Notes: generated by a model not told the origin, from the sequence alone. 64,000 nucleotides of DNA from Ancylobacter rudongensis (GCF_900100155.1 NZ_FMTP01000001.1:558001-622000); one strand, 5' to 3'; positions 16,948 to 26,939 are shown, numbered from the stretch's first letter. Translations and numbers: made by a program.

Positions 16948-17994
16948 ATGGAGACACGCGCCAACTACACGATCATCGGGCTGTTCACTCTCGCCGTCGT
17001 CGCGGGGGGCTTCGCCTTTGTCTGGTGGTTCACCGGCTCGGCCAATCGCGGGCCGCGCACCTCCTATGACGTCGTGTTCAGCGGCGTGGTGAGCGGGCTG
17101 CAGACCGGCTCCTCCGTCACCTTCAACGGCATTCCGGTCGGCGAGGTGACGGCCCTGCGGCTCGATGCGCAGGACCCGCGCAAGGTCATCGCCCGCATCG
17201 CGGTGCAGCCTGACACGCCGGTCAAGTCCGACACCCGCGCCACGCTCGATTCGCAGCTGCTCACCGGCCTTGCCTCGGTCGGGCTGGTCGGCGGCTCGAC
17301 CCAGGCCGCGCCGCTGCCGGCGCCGCCGGACGGCCAGCTGCCGAGCATCGAGGCCGACACCTCGGCCGTGCAGGACCTGATGCGGACCGCCCGCGATGTG
17401 CTGGGGCGGGTCAACGACATCGCCATCCGCGTCGATGACCTGATCAAGGCCAACGACGCCAAGATTTCCTCGGTGATCGACAATGTCGACAAGTTCACCG
17501 CCGCCCTGGGCGAGAATTCCGGCAATATCGACACCTTCCTGCGGGAAATGGGCGGCGCCGCGCGGCGCATCTCCTCGCTGGCGGACAATCTCGACAAGCT
17601 CGTCGTGGCCGTCGATCCGCAAAAGCTCGGCAGCACGGTGGACGATATCAGCGCGTTCACCTCGCAGCTCGACACCATGGCCAGCAAGGTCAACGTCATC
17701 CTCGACAATGTGAATGCGATGACCACGAGCGAGGAAGGCAAGGGGATGTTCAACGAGATTTCCAGCGCGGCCGCCGAAGTGCGCAAGCTCGCCGCCAATC
17801 TCGACACCCGCACGGCCGAGCTGTCGGCCAACCTCAACAAGTTCACCGGGCCTGGCCTGCGGCAATACGAGGCGCTGGCGGTGGACGGCCGGCGCACGCT
17901 CGGCGAAATCGAGCGCGTTTTCAGGAATTTCGAGCGCAACCCGCGCCAGTTCATCTTTGGCGGGTCGAACGTACCCAGCTACAATGGGCGCTAG
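16948..17994 (+). CDS. mlaD: MCE-family (MlaD-like) lipid-binding protein
   Basis: A 348-residue inner-membrane-anchored periplasmic protein. One transmembrane helix (IIGLFTLAVVAGGFAFVWWF, residues 9-28) precedes a single MCE domain (about 40-115; SYDVVFSGVVSGLQTGSSVT, VTFNGIPVGEV, LLTGLASVGLVGG). The remainder, to residue 340, is a long helical region rich in heptad-like DNLDKLV and IDNVDKF segments, much longer than in E. coli MlaD (183 residues). This is the longer alphaproteobacterial form, whose helices can form a tunnel. It is third in the operon. Confidence 0.92.
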   Translation: METRANYTIIGLFTLAVVAGGFAFVWWFTGSANRGPRTSYDVVFSGVVSGLQTGSSVTFNGIPVGEVTALRLDAQDPRKVIARIAVQPDTPVKSDTRATLDSQLLTGLASVGLVGGSTQAAPLPAPPDGQLPSIEADTSAVQDLMRTARDVLGRVNDIAIRVDDLIKANDAKISSVIDNVDKFTAALGENSGNIDTFLREMGGAARRISSLADNLDKLVVAVDPQKLGSTVDDISAFTSQLDTMASKVNVILDNVNAMTTSEEGKGMFNEISSAAAEVRKLAANLDTRTAELSANLNKFTGPGLRQYEALAVDGRRTLGEIERVFRNFERNPRQFIFGGSNVPSYNGR

Positions 17995-17997
17995 GCG

Positions 17998-18717
17998 ATG
18001 GGGCGCCATATGATGGGAAGTCGTGCAACCGACGGGGGCAGGGGCGTTCGCGTGAGTTTTGACGAGACAGGCGACCGCGCGGCCGGGCGCAGCTTTCCGG
18101 GGCGGGGCTCTTGCGCGCGCAGGCTCGCGGGCGCGCTCGGCATGGCGGCGCTGGCCGCGCTGCTCGGCGGCTGCAGCACGCTTCTGTCCGGTGGCGAGAC
18201 GGCGGTGCCGACCTTCGATCTCAGCGCGCCGGCCGATTTCAGCGCCCCGCGCCGGGGAACCGGCCTGCTGGTGGTGGGCCCGCCCAGCGCGCTGGCGGTG
18301 CTCGACACCGAGCGGATCGTGGTCGAGCCGCAGCCCGGGCAGATCACCTATCTCGACAAGGCGCAGTGGAGCGACCGGCTGCCGGCGCTGTTCCAGGCGC
18401 GGCTGATCGAATCCTTCGAGAACGGCAACCGCGCCCGCTCGGTCGGCCGGGCCGGCGAGGGGCTGAGCGCCGACTACATGCTGCTCTCGGACCTGCGCGC
18501 CTTCGGCATCCGAACCTATGAAGGCGGGCCGGTGGCGATGGTCGAGGTGTCGGTGAAGATCGTCGGCGCCAGTTCCGGCCGCATCGTCGCCGCGCAGGTG
18601 TTCACCGCCCGCGCCCCGGCCGCCTCCACCAGCGGGCCGGACGCGACCGCGGCGCTCGACCAGGCCTCGGACGAGGTGTTCGTGCAGCTGGTGCGCTGGG
18701 CGTCCGCCCGCTTCTGA
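17998..18717 (+). CDS. ABC-type transport auxiliary lipoprotein
   Basis: A 239-residue lipoprotein of the ABC_trans_aux (PF03886) type. A signal sequence ends in the lipobox LLGGC (Cys near residue 57 from the first ATG). The mature part contains VVGPPSALAVLDTERIVV, QITYLDKAQWSDRLPALFQA and the YMLLSDLRAFGI strand typical of the family. The N-terminus before the signal is long if the ATG at 17998 is used; a GTG at 18052 would give a more usual leader. It is the last gene of the Mla operon and probably the outer-membrane or periplasmic partner of the MCE protein (PqiC/LetB-like logic). Confidence 0.87.
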   Translation: MGRHMMGSRATDGGRGVRVSFDETGDRAAGRSFPGRGSCARRLAGALGMAALAALLGGCSTLLSGGETAVPTFDLSAPADFSAPRRGTGLLVVGPPSALAVLDTERIVVEPQPGQITYLDKAQWSDRLPALFQARLIESFENGNRARSVGRAGEGLSADYMLLSDLRAFGIRTYEGGPVAMVEVSVKIVGASSGRIVAAQVFTARAPAASTSGPDATAALDQASDEVFVQLVRWASARF

Positions 18718-18788
18718 CGCGCGGGAGCCGACAGAGGCGCTGCGCTTCGGCGAGCGTCTCCCCCACCGTCCCCATCGTGTCCAGACGC

Positions 18789-18816
18789 AAAAAAGCCCGG
18801 CTCGCGCCGGGCTTTT
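18789..18816. terminator. Bidirectional intrinsic terminator
   Basis: The stem GCCCGGC (18795-18801) and GCCGGGC (18806-18812) closes a TCGC loop. It has six A before it and four T after, so on the minus strand it is followed by TTTTTT. It can terminate both the Mla operon and the outer-membrane protein gene that converge here. Confidence 0.9.
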
Positions 18817-18839
18817 CCGTTTGGTTCGTCAGGCGTGGA

Positions 18840-19640
18840 TCAGAACTTGTAGCTGATCGCGGCGCGGACGATGTTGCTGGTCAGGTCGGCCTTGGCGCTG
18901 ACAAAGCTGCCCGAGGTGCCGGCGAGATAGCTGGTCACGTTGGCCTCGCCGAGGTCGACATAGAGATATTCGCCGCGCAGGATCCAGTTGTCGGTGATCG
19001 CATATTCAAGGCCACCGCCGACGGTCCAGCCGGTGTTGACGTTGTCATGCGAGCCGGAGGCCGCGGTGGTGAAGTCCGGCGCGCCGCCGCCGGTGAGGCC
19101 CATCACGGTGGTCGAGCTGCTGACCTTGCCATAGGCGAAGCCGCCGGTGCCGTAGACGAGCAGGCGGTCGAAGGCGTAGCCGAGGCGGGCGCGCACGGTG
19201 CCGAACCACTCCAGCTCGGCGCTGGTCTGGTAGTAGGGGCCGCCCGGCGTGGCGTAGAAGGCGATGCTCTCCTCGGCGCCGGTCCACTGGAAGTCGGCCT
19301 CGACGCCGACGACCACATTGTTCTCGAACTGGTAGTTGTAGCCGATCTGGCCGCCGGCGACCCAGCCGTCCATATTGCCGAAGTTCAGGTCATTGCCGGC
19401 ATAGAGCCCGGCCTCGGGCGTGTAAACGCCGCCGGTGCTGTCGAAGAACAGCACGTCGGTGGCCTTGGATTCACCCCAGGCATAGCCGGCATTGCCGCCG
19501 AGATAGAGGCCGGTCCAGGAGAAGGCCGGCACGAAAACCGCGACCGGCTCGGCCTTGACGGGATAGGGCATGTCGGCGGCCAGGCTGGCGGTGCCGGTGG
19601 CAAGAAGGGCAGCCGCGCCAAGAAGCAGCGAGCGGTTCAT
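18840..19640 (-). CDS. Outer-membrane beta-barrel protein (Omp25/31-like porin family)
   Basis: A 266-residue exported protein of the OmpA-like barrel/Omp25-31 family common in Hyphomicrobiales. The start gives a Sec signal MNRSLLLGAAALLATGTASL cleaved after AADMP. The SWTGLYLGGNAGYAWGES first-strand motif is diagnostic, as are GYAFDRLLVYGTGGFAYGKV, WTVGGGLEYAITDNWILRGE and the C-terminal aromatic VRAAISYKF needed for BAM assembly. The long upstream frame is non-coding. It is transcribed toward the strong terminator at 18789-18816. Confidence 0.92.
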   Translation of the reverse strand: MNRSLLLGAAALLATGTASLAADMPYPVKAEPVAVFVPAFSWTGLYLGGNAGYAWGESKATDVLFFDSTGGVYTPEAGLYAGNDLNFGNMDGWVAGGQIGYNYQFENNVVVGVEADFQWTGAEESIAFYATPGGPYYQTSAELEWFGTVRARLGYAFDRLLVYGTGGFAYGKVSSSTTVMGLTGGGAPDFTTAASGSHDNVNTGWTVGGGLEYAITDNWILRGEYLYVDLGEANVTSYLAGTSGSFVSAKADLTSNIVRAAISYKF

Positions 19641-19992
19641 GAGGTTTCTCCAGGTAAACGCACTGACGGGATAATGACATTCCCGGCAAACAGTTCGGTT
19701 GTGGCCTGCTACCCCCGCGTTAGTTCCTGAAGGTGCGCCCGAAATGTCACAGAAGACGTTCTCGAATACCATTTGGTCCGTATCAGCTTGGCTGGCTACC
19801 TCCCGGAGGTAGCGGACAACATGGCAGGCAGGGCGAGCCCGTCGGCGGTTCGGCTTTATCGGGTGGTCCCGACGGGCCGGCACTGAACGGCGGGTGGCGG
19901 GATGGGCGGCAGGCGGGTGCGAAACCCGAGGGCGAGTCGGCAGTGACCCCGGGTTTGCTTGGGCGGGGCGCGCCCTTTTTTGGGAGGAGCTG
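19641..19992. other. Upstream region of the outer-membrane protein gene
   Basis: No gene is seen. The stretch contains a 17-bp palindrome, CTACCTCC-C-GGAGGTAG, at 19796-19812, about 155 bp upstream of the omp start codon and possibly an operator. A partial GC-rich stem follows near 19960. The promoter of the omp gene should lie between 19641 and 19800, but I cannot define its boxes. Confidence 0.45.
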
Positions 19993-20032
19993 CGTGCTTC
20001 GAGGCTCGCGCCGCTCGCGCCTCAGCATGACG
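19993..20032 (-). repeat. Copy of an intergenic repeat related to the one at 29514-29609
   Basis: Read on the minus strand, this 40-bp stretch (CGTCATGCTGAGGCGCGAGC... to ...CCTCGAAGCACG) aligns along its length with the left part of the element at 29514, with about 33 of 40 positions equal. It is a member of a dispersed non-coding repeat family. It lies between the groEL terminator and the omp upstream region. Confidence 0.65.
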
Positions 20033-20047
20033 AGGGTCATGCGCAGC

Positions 20048-20074
20048 AAAAAGGGCGCGGCTTGCGCCGCGCCC
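20048..20074 (-). terminator. Intrinsic terminator downstream of groEL
   Basis: A nine-base-pair stem, GGGCGCGGC (20053-20061) with GCCGCGCCC (20066-20074), and a TTGC loop. On the minus strand it is followed by TTTTT (20048-20052 read in reverse). It is the first structure past groEL that has a proper U-tract, so the groESL message, including the duplicated tail region, most likely ends here. Confidence 0.85.
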
Positions 20075-20093
20075 TCGATAGCCTCTCACGGTA

Positions 20094-21914
<1,821 letters not shown>

Positions 21915-21954
21915 TTACTCCGGTGATGCGTTGCGAGCAGCGTGAGCGGCTGGC

Positions 21955-22269
21955 TCAGGCGGCCTTCTTGGCCGCAGAGGTGGCGTCCAGAACGCCAAGG
22001 ATGTCGGACTCCTTCATGATGAGGTAGTCGACGCCATCGATCTTGACCTCGGTGCCCGACCACTTGCCGAACAGCACCCGTTCGCCGGCCTTCACGTCCA
22101 GCGGGACCAGCTTGCCGGCCTCGTCGCGGGCGCCCGGGCCCACAGCGACGACTTCGCCCTGCGAGGGCTTTTCCTTGGCTGTGTCGGGAATGATGATACC
22201 GCCCGCGGTCTTCTCTTCCGCATCAATGCGCTTGACCACGACCCGGTCATGCAGGGGACGGAACTTCAT
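21955..22269 (-). CDS. groES: Co-chaperonin GroES (10 kDa)
   Basis: A 104-residue lid of the GroEL chamber. It starts [20 protein letters not shown]. The mobile loop ([20 protein letters not shown]) and the [20 protein letters not shown] region are intact. The C-terminus is extended by [11 protein letters not shown] relative to E. coli GroES (97 residues). Its start has GGAGAGAG upstream on the minus strand, and the operon is preceded by a CIRCE operator. Confidence 0.98.
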   Translation of the reverse strand: MKFRPLHDRVVVKRIDAEEKTAGGIIIPDTAKEKPSQGEVVAVGPGARDEAGKLVPLDVKAGERVLFGKWSGTEVKIDGVDYLIMKESDILGVLDATSAAKKAA

Positions 22270-22404
22270 CGGCTCTCTCCAATCGTGAACGATCGTTTGA
22301 TCCTGCACCTGCGCCCGCCCGGCCGGAGGGCCGGGGGTATCTCGCGGTGCCGTGCGACATCTAGGCGCCGGGGATAGGGGGCGCAAGGTGCGGGCGGCAA
22401 AAAA

Positions 22405-22431
22405 CTGGCAGTCTCGTGAAGAGAGTGCCAG
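22405..22431. promoter_or_regulatory. CIRCE operator (HrcA binding site) for groESL
   Basis: The arms are CTGGCAGTC and GAGTGCCAG with a nine-base spacer, matching the CIRCE pattern TTAGCACTC-N9-GAGTGCTAA. The arms pair with one mismatch (the left arm would be CTGGCACTC if perfect). It lies 136 bp upstream of groES on the strand of the operon. HrcA repressor binding here would give heat-inducible expression. hrcA itself is not in the window. Confidence 0.85.
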
Positions 22432-22450
22432 CGCGGCGGCCGCCTTGCTG

Positions 22451-22477
22451 TCAGCACTCCGTCGCAAATGCTGCTAG
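22451..22477. promoter_or_regulatory. Degenerate CIRCE-like half-site
   Basis: TCAGCACTC matches the left CIRCE half at 8 of 9 bases, but after a nine-base spacer the right half, TGCTGCTAG, matches only 5 of 9. It sits 20 bp from the better operator, on the promoter-distal side. It may be a decayed second operator or chance. Confidence 0.3.
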
Positions 22478-22570
22478 TGCATTGATATTGAACATCTATT
22501 GCGATTTTTAGCCTTGCCGGAAGCCGGCAACGGTCGCACACTCCCTTATCGTCACGAAAGGAGGTTCCGC

Positions 22571-22915
22571 ATGACCGATCATGGGGTGTCGTCGCGTGGT
22601 GGGCTCTCGCCGCAGGCGGAGGGGGAGGGGGCGGGTACCGGCGGGCGGGTGTCGCCGGATTTCCGCAAGCAGCTGGAGGGCTATGGCCTCACCACTGCCC
22701 AGATCCTCTACCGGATGCCCGATCATCCGGGAATTCTGCAGACCTTTCTCTGGCAGCATTACGATCTGTGCCCGCATTTTCCGGAGCTGAACCGCTTCCT
22801 CGCTTTCTGGAAGCGCGAGCTGGAAGGCCCGCTGCACTCGGTGCTGGTGGCGCATTCGCGGCTGATCGGCCCGGCCGAGCTGCGCCGCGTCGACGGAGAG
22901 TTCCGGCTGAACTGA
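22571..22915 (+). CDS. usg: Usg family protein
   Basis: A 114-residue small cytoplasmic protein of the Usg family (PF06233), known mainly from alphaproteobacteria and originally named from a gene upstream of a tryptophan gene. The signature KQLEGYGLTTAQILYRMPDH, then QTFLWQHYDLCPHFPELNRF and GPLHSVLVAHSRLIGPAELR, is complete. The ATG at 22571 is chosen because AAAGGAGG lies six bases before it; the frame is open 24 codons further upstream without a better site. The N-terminal 35 residues are low complexity and variable. The molecular function is unknown. Confidence 0.9.
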   Translation: MTDHGVSSRGGLSPQAEGEGAGTGGRVSPDFRKQLEGYGLTTAQILYRMPDHPGILQTFLWQHYDLCPHFPELNRFLAFWKRELEGPLHSVLVAHSRLIGPAELRRVDGEFRLN

Positions 22916-23027
22916 GGCGCGCTTCTTTTGAGCGTGCCGCCCTCTTCTTGCCGCGTGCGACGTGCTATGAGCGCAGCAAAGGGGGCCGGTCCGGCGCCCG
23001 AGGGAAGTCAGGCAGCTGGTCACGCCG

Positions 23028-23630
23028 GTGGATCATCGTTCTCCGCGCACGTCGGAATTGCTCTCGGCGATCGTCACCGCCCATTCGGCGGAACGCATCG
23101 GCGTGGGCGAAATCGTGCACGCGCTGCGCAACCGCGCCTTCGGCCTGTCCATCCTGCTGCTCGGCCTGCCGAACTGCCTGCCGATGCCGCCGGGCCTGCC
23201 GGTCATCTGCGGCATCCTGCTCTGCCTTGTCGGCGGGCAGATGCTGGTGGGGCGCGATGAGCTGTGGCTGCCGCGCTGGCTGGCCAACCGCACCATTTCG
23301 CGCGGGCTGCTGGAGAAGATCGTCAACGGCTCGCTGAAGCTCATCCGCCGCTTCGAGGGCTATTCCCGCCCGCGCCTGCCCTATTTCTCCTCGCCCTCGG
23401 CGCGCTTCGTGCTGGGCGGGCTGGTGGTGGTGCTCGGGCTGCTGCTGCTGCTGCCGATCCCGATCTTCGGCAATCTGCCGCCCGGCATCGCCGTGGTGAT
23501 TCTCGGCCTCGGCCTGGTCGAGCGCGACGGCGTGTTCATCCTCGCCGGCGTGGCGGCGACGCTGATCAGCTTCGGCGTGATGGGGATTTTGAGCTGGCTG
23601 CTGTTCCAGGGCGCGCTGGCGGTGTTCTGA
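23028..23630 (+). CDS. ExoD family exopolysaccharide-related membrane protein
   Basis: A 200-residue inner-membrane protein of the ExoD family (PF06055). It opens with the soluble segment RTSELLSAIVTAHSAERIGV. The family block GLSILLLGLPNCLPMPPGLP (about residues 39-58) and PIPIFGNLPPGIAVVILGLG (C-terminal half) are clear, with three to four hydrophobic segments. In Sinorhizobium, exoD mutants have altered exopolysaccharide production and alkali sensitivity. The start is a GTG, in a 112-bp gap after usg. It is probably its own transcription unit or weakly coupled to usg. Confidence 0.85.
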   Translation: MDHRSPRTSELLSAIVTAHSAERIGVGEIVHALRNRAFGLSILLLGLPNCLPMPPGLPVICGILLCLVGGQMLVGRDELWLPRWLANRTISRGLLEKIVNGSLKLIRRFEGYSRPRLPYFSSPSARFVLGGLVVVLGLLLLLPIPIFGNLPPGIAVVILGLGLVERDGVFILAGVAATLISFGVMGILSWLLFQGALAVF

Positions 23631-23732
23631 GCCGAAGGTGGGCGACGGGCCGAAATGGCGCCTGGTTGCATTTTACCATATACAACCTAAGATATTCCCC
23701 TGTTCCATTCGCACGTCGATGTGGAGGCGGGA

Positions 23733-25106
23733 ATGTCAGCCGTGCTGGCCAGCCAAGCGACACCGCCCCCGGCGAAGACGCGCCGGCGACTCATCCTCTG
23801 CCTCGACGGCACCTGGAACACCGCCGATGGCGAGGAGATCACCAACATCGTCCGCCTGCGGGACATGCTGCAGCCGGGTGTGACCGACGGGGTCGAGCAG
23901 CGTATCTATTATGATGAGGGCGTCGGCACGCGCGGCGGGCTCGACACCTATCTCGGCGGCGGCATGGGCCGGGGGCTGGATGTCAATGTGCGCCAAGCCT
24001 ATCGCTTTCTCAGCCGCTTCTACGAGAAGGGCGACGAGATTTATATCTTCGGCTTTTCCCGCGGCGCCTTCACCGCCCGCAGCCTCGCCGGCTATATCGG
24101 CGCCACCGGCCTACTGCATCGCGACAATTGCACGCGCGAGAATGAGGAAGCGACCTGGCTGCACTACCGGACCGATACCAAGGACCGCTACCCCAAGGAC
24201 GGCCTTCGGCTGGCGCGGCTGTGCCACGAAAATCTGCGCATCCGCACGCTGGGCGTGTTCGACACGGTCGGCTCGCTGGGGATTCCGCTCGATGCCGCCG
24301 ATTGGCTCACCGGCCGCCGCAGCCAGTACCAGTTTCACGACACGACCCTGTCCTCTGTCATCGACCATTCGCTGCAGGCGCTGGCCATTGACGAGATGCG
24401 CCGCTTCTTCCCGCCCTCGCTCTGGCAGGTGCCGCAGCACGCCAATTTCACCACGGTCGAACAGGTCTGGTTTCCCGGTGTGCATTCCGACATTGGCGGC
24501 GGCTATGGCGCGGGCGGCATCGGCGCGGTGACGCTGGACTGGATGCTGAACCGCATCGACACGCTCAACGCCGGGGCCGGGCAGGCCTCTCTCAGCTTCC
24601 GGCCCGGACACCGGCCGGCCCCGTCGGGCGCAGCGCCGGTGGCGATCCACGAATCCCGCCATGGCTGGCGGTCGATCCTCAGCAATCGCGAGCCATCGCT
24701 GCGGGTGATCGCCCAGCAGCGCCCGCCCGACAAGGGCTACACGCTGGCCGCGCTGCCCCCGCACGCCAAGCCGCTCGGCGAATATGTGCACCTTTCGGCG
24801 CTGGAACGGCTGATGGGTGGCAACAATGCCAAGGGGGAGGCGTACCGGCCCCGCAACCTCGCCTTCGCGCTCGAACAGTTCTTCGCGCCGGCGCATGTGG
24901 CGCTGGCGCACCCCACGGTGGATCTCGGCTTCATGGGCGATGCCGGCCCGCTCGACTGGCTGAACGATCCGGCCGACTTCGCCCGGTTGCAGAGCGCCAT
25001 GCCACCGGAGCATCACCCGGCTCTGGCGACGGCACGGGCGAACTGGGTCCAGCCGCCCACGCCTCACCCCGCGTCTCAGCCTGCGGCGGCGTCGCCAGCC
25101 CCCTAA
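23733..25106 (+). CDS. DUF2235 alpha/beta-hydrolase (Tle1-like)
   Basis: A 457-residue protein of the DUF2235 family. It has an alpha/beta-hydrolase core with RRLILCLDGTWN near the N-terminus, the nucleophile elbow GFSRGAFTARSL (about residues 109-120) and VWFPGVHSDIGGGYGAGG carrying the likely catalytic Asp/His. The family includes Tle1 phospholipase effectors of type VI secretion, but also many housekeeping members. No vgrG, PAAR, immunity or T6SS gene is nearby, which argues against an effector. The ATG at 23733 follows GGAGGCGGG; an in-frame GTG lies 12 bp upstream. The last 20 residues are proline/alanine-rich. Confidence 0.83.
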   Translation: MSAVLASQATPPPAKTRRRLILCLDGTWNTADGEEITNIVRLRDMLQPGVTDGVEQRIYYDEGVGTRGGLDTYLGGGMGRGLDVNVRQAYRFLSRFYEKGDEIYIFGFSRGAFTARSLAGYIGATGLLHRDNCTRENEEATWLHYRTDTKDRYPKDGLRLARLCHENLRIRTLGVFDTVGSLGIPLDAADWLTGRRSQYQFHDTTLSSVIDHSLQALAIDEMRRFFPPSLWQVPQHANFTTVEQVWFPGVHSDIGGGYGAGGIGAVTLDWMLNRIDTLNAGAGQASLSFRPGHRPAPSGAAPVAIHESRHGWRSILSNREPSLRVIAQQRPPDKGYTLAALPPHAKPLGEYVHLSALERLMGGNNAKGEAYRPRNLAFALEQFFAPAHVALAHPTVDLGFMGDAGPLDWLNDPADFARLQSAMPPEHHPALATARANWVQPPTPHPASQPAAASPAP

Positions 25107-25112
25107 CCTCGC

Positions 25113-25859
25113 TCAGCCCCGCCCGACAAAGGGGGCGCTGCTGGCCATGATGGTCATGGTGAGGATGTTGGCGTCAAGCGGCAGGCTGGCCATGTGGGCC
25201 ACCGCGCGGCCGGCATGGCCGGCGTCGAAGGTCGGCTCGACCATGATCTGGCCGTTGGGCTGCAGCACGCCGGTCTTCATCTTCGCCGTCATGTCGGTCT
25301 CGGCATTGCCGATGTCGATCTGGCCGCAGGCGATGTTGTGGGCGCGGCCCTCCAGCGCCACCTGCTTGGTGAGGCCGGTGACGGCGTGCTTGGTCGCGGT
25401 ATAGGAGCCGGTCAGCGGGCGCGGGGCATGGGCCGAGATCGAGCCATTATTGATGATCCGCCCGCCCTTGGGGTCCTGCGCCTTCATCAGCCGCATGGCG
25501 TGCTGGATGCACAGGAACACGCCGGTGAGGTTCACATTCACCACATGCTGCCAGTCTGCCAGCGGGATGTCCTCGATCGGCGTGGCCGGCGACCAGCCGC
25601 CGGCATTGTTGAACAGCACGTCGAGCCGGCCGAAGCGCTGCTGCACCGCCGCGAACAGCGCCGCCACCGAGGCGGGGTCGGCGACATCGGCGGTGATGGC
25701 GTGGCCCCGGCCGTCCATCGCGGCGGCCACCGCCTCCAGCGGCTCGGCCCGGCGCCCGGTGAGCACCACGGTGAAGCCGGCCTCATGGAGGGCGATCGCG
25801 GCGGCCTTGCCGATGCCGGTGCCAGCGCCGGTGACGAGGGCGATACGGGGGGCGTTCAT
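25113..25859 (-). CDS. SDR family NAD(P)-dependent oxidoreductase
   Basis: A 248-residue classical short-chain dehydrogenase. The cofactor motif is TGAGTGIG (residues 10-17), the structural motif LFNNAGG, and the active site Ser-Tyr-Lys lies in [10 protein letters not shown] and SYTATKHAV. The start chosen gives [11 protein letters not shown], with GGGAGA upstream; an ATG five codons earlier is in frame. An Arg in the beta2 loop (TGRRAEP) suggests NADP(H) preference. It converges on the DUF2235 gene with a 6-bp gap and is divergent from the 22-residue peptide gene. The substrate is unknown. Confidence 0.87.
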   Translation of the reverse strand: MNAPRIALVTGAGTGIGKAAAIALHEAGFTVVLTGRRAEPLEAVAAAMDGRGHAITADVADPASVAALFAAVQQRFGRLDVLFNNAGGWSPATPIEDIPLADWQHVVNVNLTGVFLCIQHAMRLMKAQDPKGGRIINNGSISAHAPRPLTGSYTATKHAVTGLTKQVALEGRAHNIACGQIDIGNAETDMTAKMKTGVLQPNGQIMVEPTFDAGHAGRAVAHMASLPLDANILTMTIMASSAPFVGRG

Positions 25860-26031
25860 GCGGAGTTCTCCCAACGAGCGCGCCGTCGGCCGGCGCCCAG
25901 GCCTGTGTGCGGGTGCCCCATCACGGACGGAGGCAGGATTGTGTCACAGTTTCGGACGCGACAAGGAACCCAAAAGCAAATTCGGCGTTGTCAAGGCGAA
26001 CCCCACGTCTTTCAAAACCGGAGGGCAAATC

Positions 26032-26100
26032 ATGCCTATTCTTTTGTGGCTTATCGGTATCCCGATTCCGATCATTCTTCTGATCTGGCTCCTCACCTGA
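26032..26100 (+). CDS. 22-residue hydrophobic membrane peptide
   Basis: A complete tiny gene: ATG, 21 further codons, TGA. The peptide begins MPILLWLIGIPIPII, ends LLIWLLT and is almost entirely Ile/Leu/Pro/Trp, long enough for one transmembrane helix. GGAGGG (26020-26025) lies six bases before the ATG, a better site than most genes here have. An intrinsic terminator begins 19 bp after the stop. Composition differs sharply from surrounding GC-rich DNA (many ATT, CTT and TTG codons), as expected for such a peptide. I recall similar short MPILLW-type proteins in Hyphomicrobiales but cannot verify it. The function is unknown; roles as a membrane-complex accessory peptide or a type I toxin-like peptide are both possible. 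Confidence 0.65.
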   Translation: MPILLWLIGIPIPIILLIWLLT

Positions 26101-26118
26101 CGGGTGAAGACGCCTTTC

Positions 26119-26141
26119 ACCTGCGGCAATTGCAGGTTTTT
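26119..26141 (+). terminator. Intrinsic terminator of the small peptide gene
   Basis: Stem ACCTGC (26119-26124) with GCAGGT (26132-26137), loop GGCAATT, followed by TTTTT ending at 26141. It is placed 19 bp after the small gene's stop. Confidence 0.75.
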
Positions 26142-26143
26142 AC

Positions 26144-26183
26144 AAAATGGGTTGCCCGTATAAGCATCCGGGCGGCCCATTTT
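26144..26183. terminator. Bidirectional hairpin terminator next to Anbu
   Basis: AAAATGGG (26144-26151) pairs with CCCATTTT (26176-26183), and inside it GCCCG pairs with CGGGC. The flanking A and T tracts make it usable from both strands. It lies 16 bp past the Anbu stop on the minus strand and probably ends that operon, while also backing up the terminator at 26119-26141. Confidence 0.75.
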
Positions 26184-26198
26184 GCTATCGATCGCGCC

Positions 26199-26939
26199 TC
26201 AGCGCCCGTAGGGCGGGCGTGGGATCGAGGTGTGCGCGGCCCGCAGCGCCGCCGACCAGCGCTCGCGCAGATCGTGGAAATAGGGCTCGCCCGGCTCGAT
26301 GCGGTAGTTCAGTTCGGCCTGCCCGCCATCGCGGCGCGCCACCAGAATGTCGATCGGCATGCCGACACCGAGATTCGAGCGCATGGTCGAATCCATCGAA
26401 ATCAGCGCGGATTTCAGCCCGTCATAGAGATCGGTGTCGAAGGTGATCGAGCGGTCCAGCACCGGCTTGCCATATTTGTGCTCGCCGATCTGCAAAAACG
26501 GCGTGTCGCTGGTGCATTCGATGAAATTGCCGGCGGCGTAGATCATGAACAGCCGCATGCGCCCGCCATTCACCTGCCCGCCGAACAGGAACGAGACGTC
26601 GAAGCGCAGATCCGCCTCCTTCAGCGCCGCGCCGTAGAGATCATAGACATGGCGCACCGCCCGCCCGACCAGCTGGGTGGCGCGGAACATGCTGCTGCAG
26701 GTCGAGAGCGTCTCCTTGGCCCCGGTCTCCGGGTTCTCCAGACCCTCCTGCAGCGTGCTGATCACAGCCTGCGAGATCGACAGGTTGCCGGCGGTGGACA
26801 GCGCCAGCACATGCCGGCCCGGCTCCTCGAAGACGTGGAGCTTGCGGAAGGTCGAGACGTTGTCGAGGCCGGCATTGGTCCTCGTATCGGCGATCATGAC
26901 GAGGCCGTCACGCACCAGAATGCCGCAACAATAGGTCAT
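26199..26939 (-). CDS. anbu: Anbu-type proteasome-like peptidase
   Basis: A 246-residue Ntn-hydrolase of the proteasome/HslV superfamily in the Anbu branch. Met is followed directly by Thr (MTYCCGILVRDGLVMIADTR), so Thr becomes the catalytic N-terminal nucleophile after Met removal. The MIADTRTNAGLDN stretch supplies the conserved Asp, and VFEEPGRHVLALSTAGNLSI the catalytic-lysine-region equivalent strand. Anbu proteins are longer than HslV (about 175 residues) because of a C-terminal extension, seen here. The start is fixed by the Thr1 requirement. It is the last gene of a cluster with transglutaminase, alpha-E and ATP-grasp genes, the association seen repeatedly in bacteria; the substrate and ATPase partner are unknown. 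Confidence 0.92.
   Translation of the reverse strand: MTYCCGILVRDGLVMIADTRTNAGLDNVSTFRKLHVFEEPGRHVLALSTAGNLSISQAVISTLQEGLENPETGAKETLSTCSSMFRATQLVGRAVRHVYDLYGAALKEADLRFDVSFLFGGQVNGGRMRLFMIYAAGNFIECTSDTPFLQIGEHKYGKPVLDRSITFDTDLYDGLKSALISMDSTMRSNLGVGMPIDILVARRDGGQAELNYRIEPGEPYFHDLRERWSAALRAAHTSIPRPPYGR

Noticed and set aside
23733..25106. Type VI secretion effector call for the DUF2235 protein
   Set aside because: No vgrG, PAAR, immunity or secretion gene in the surrounding sequence.
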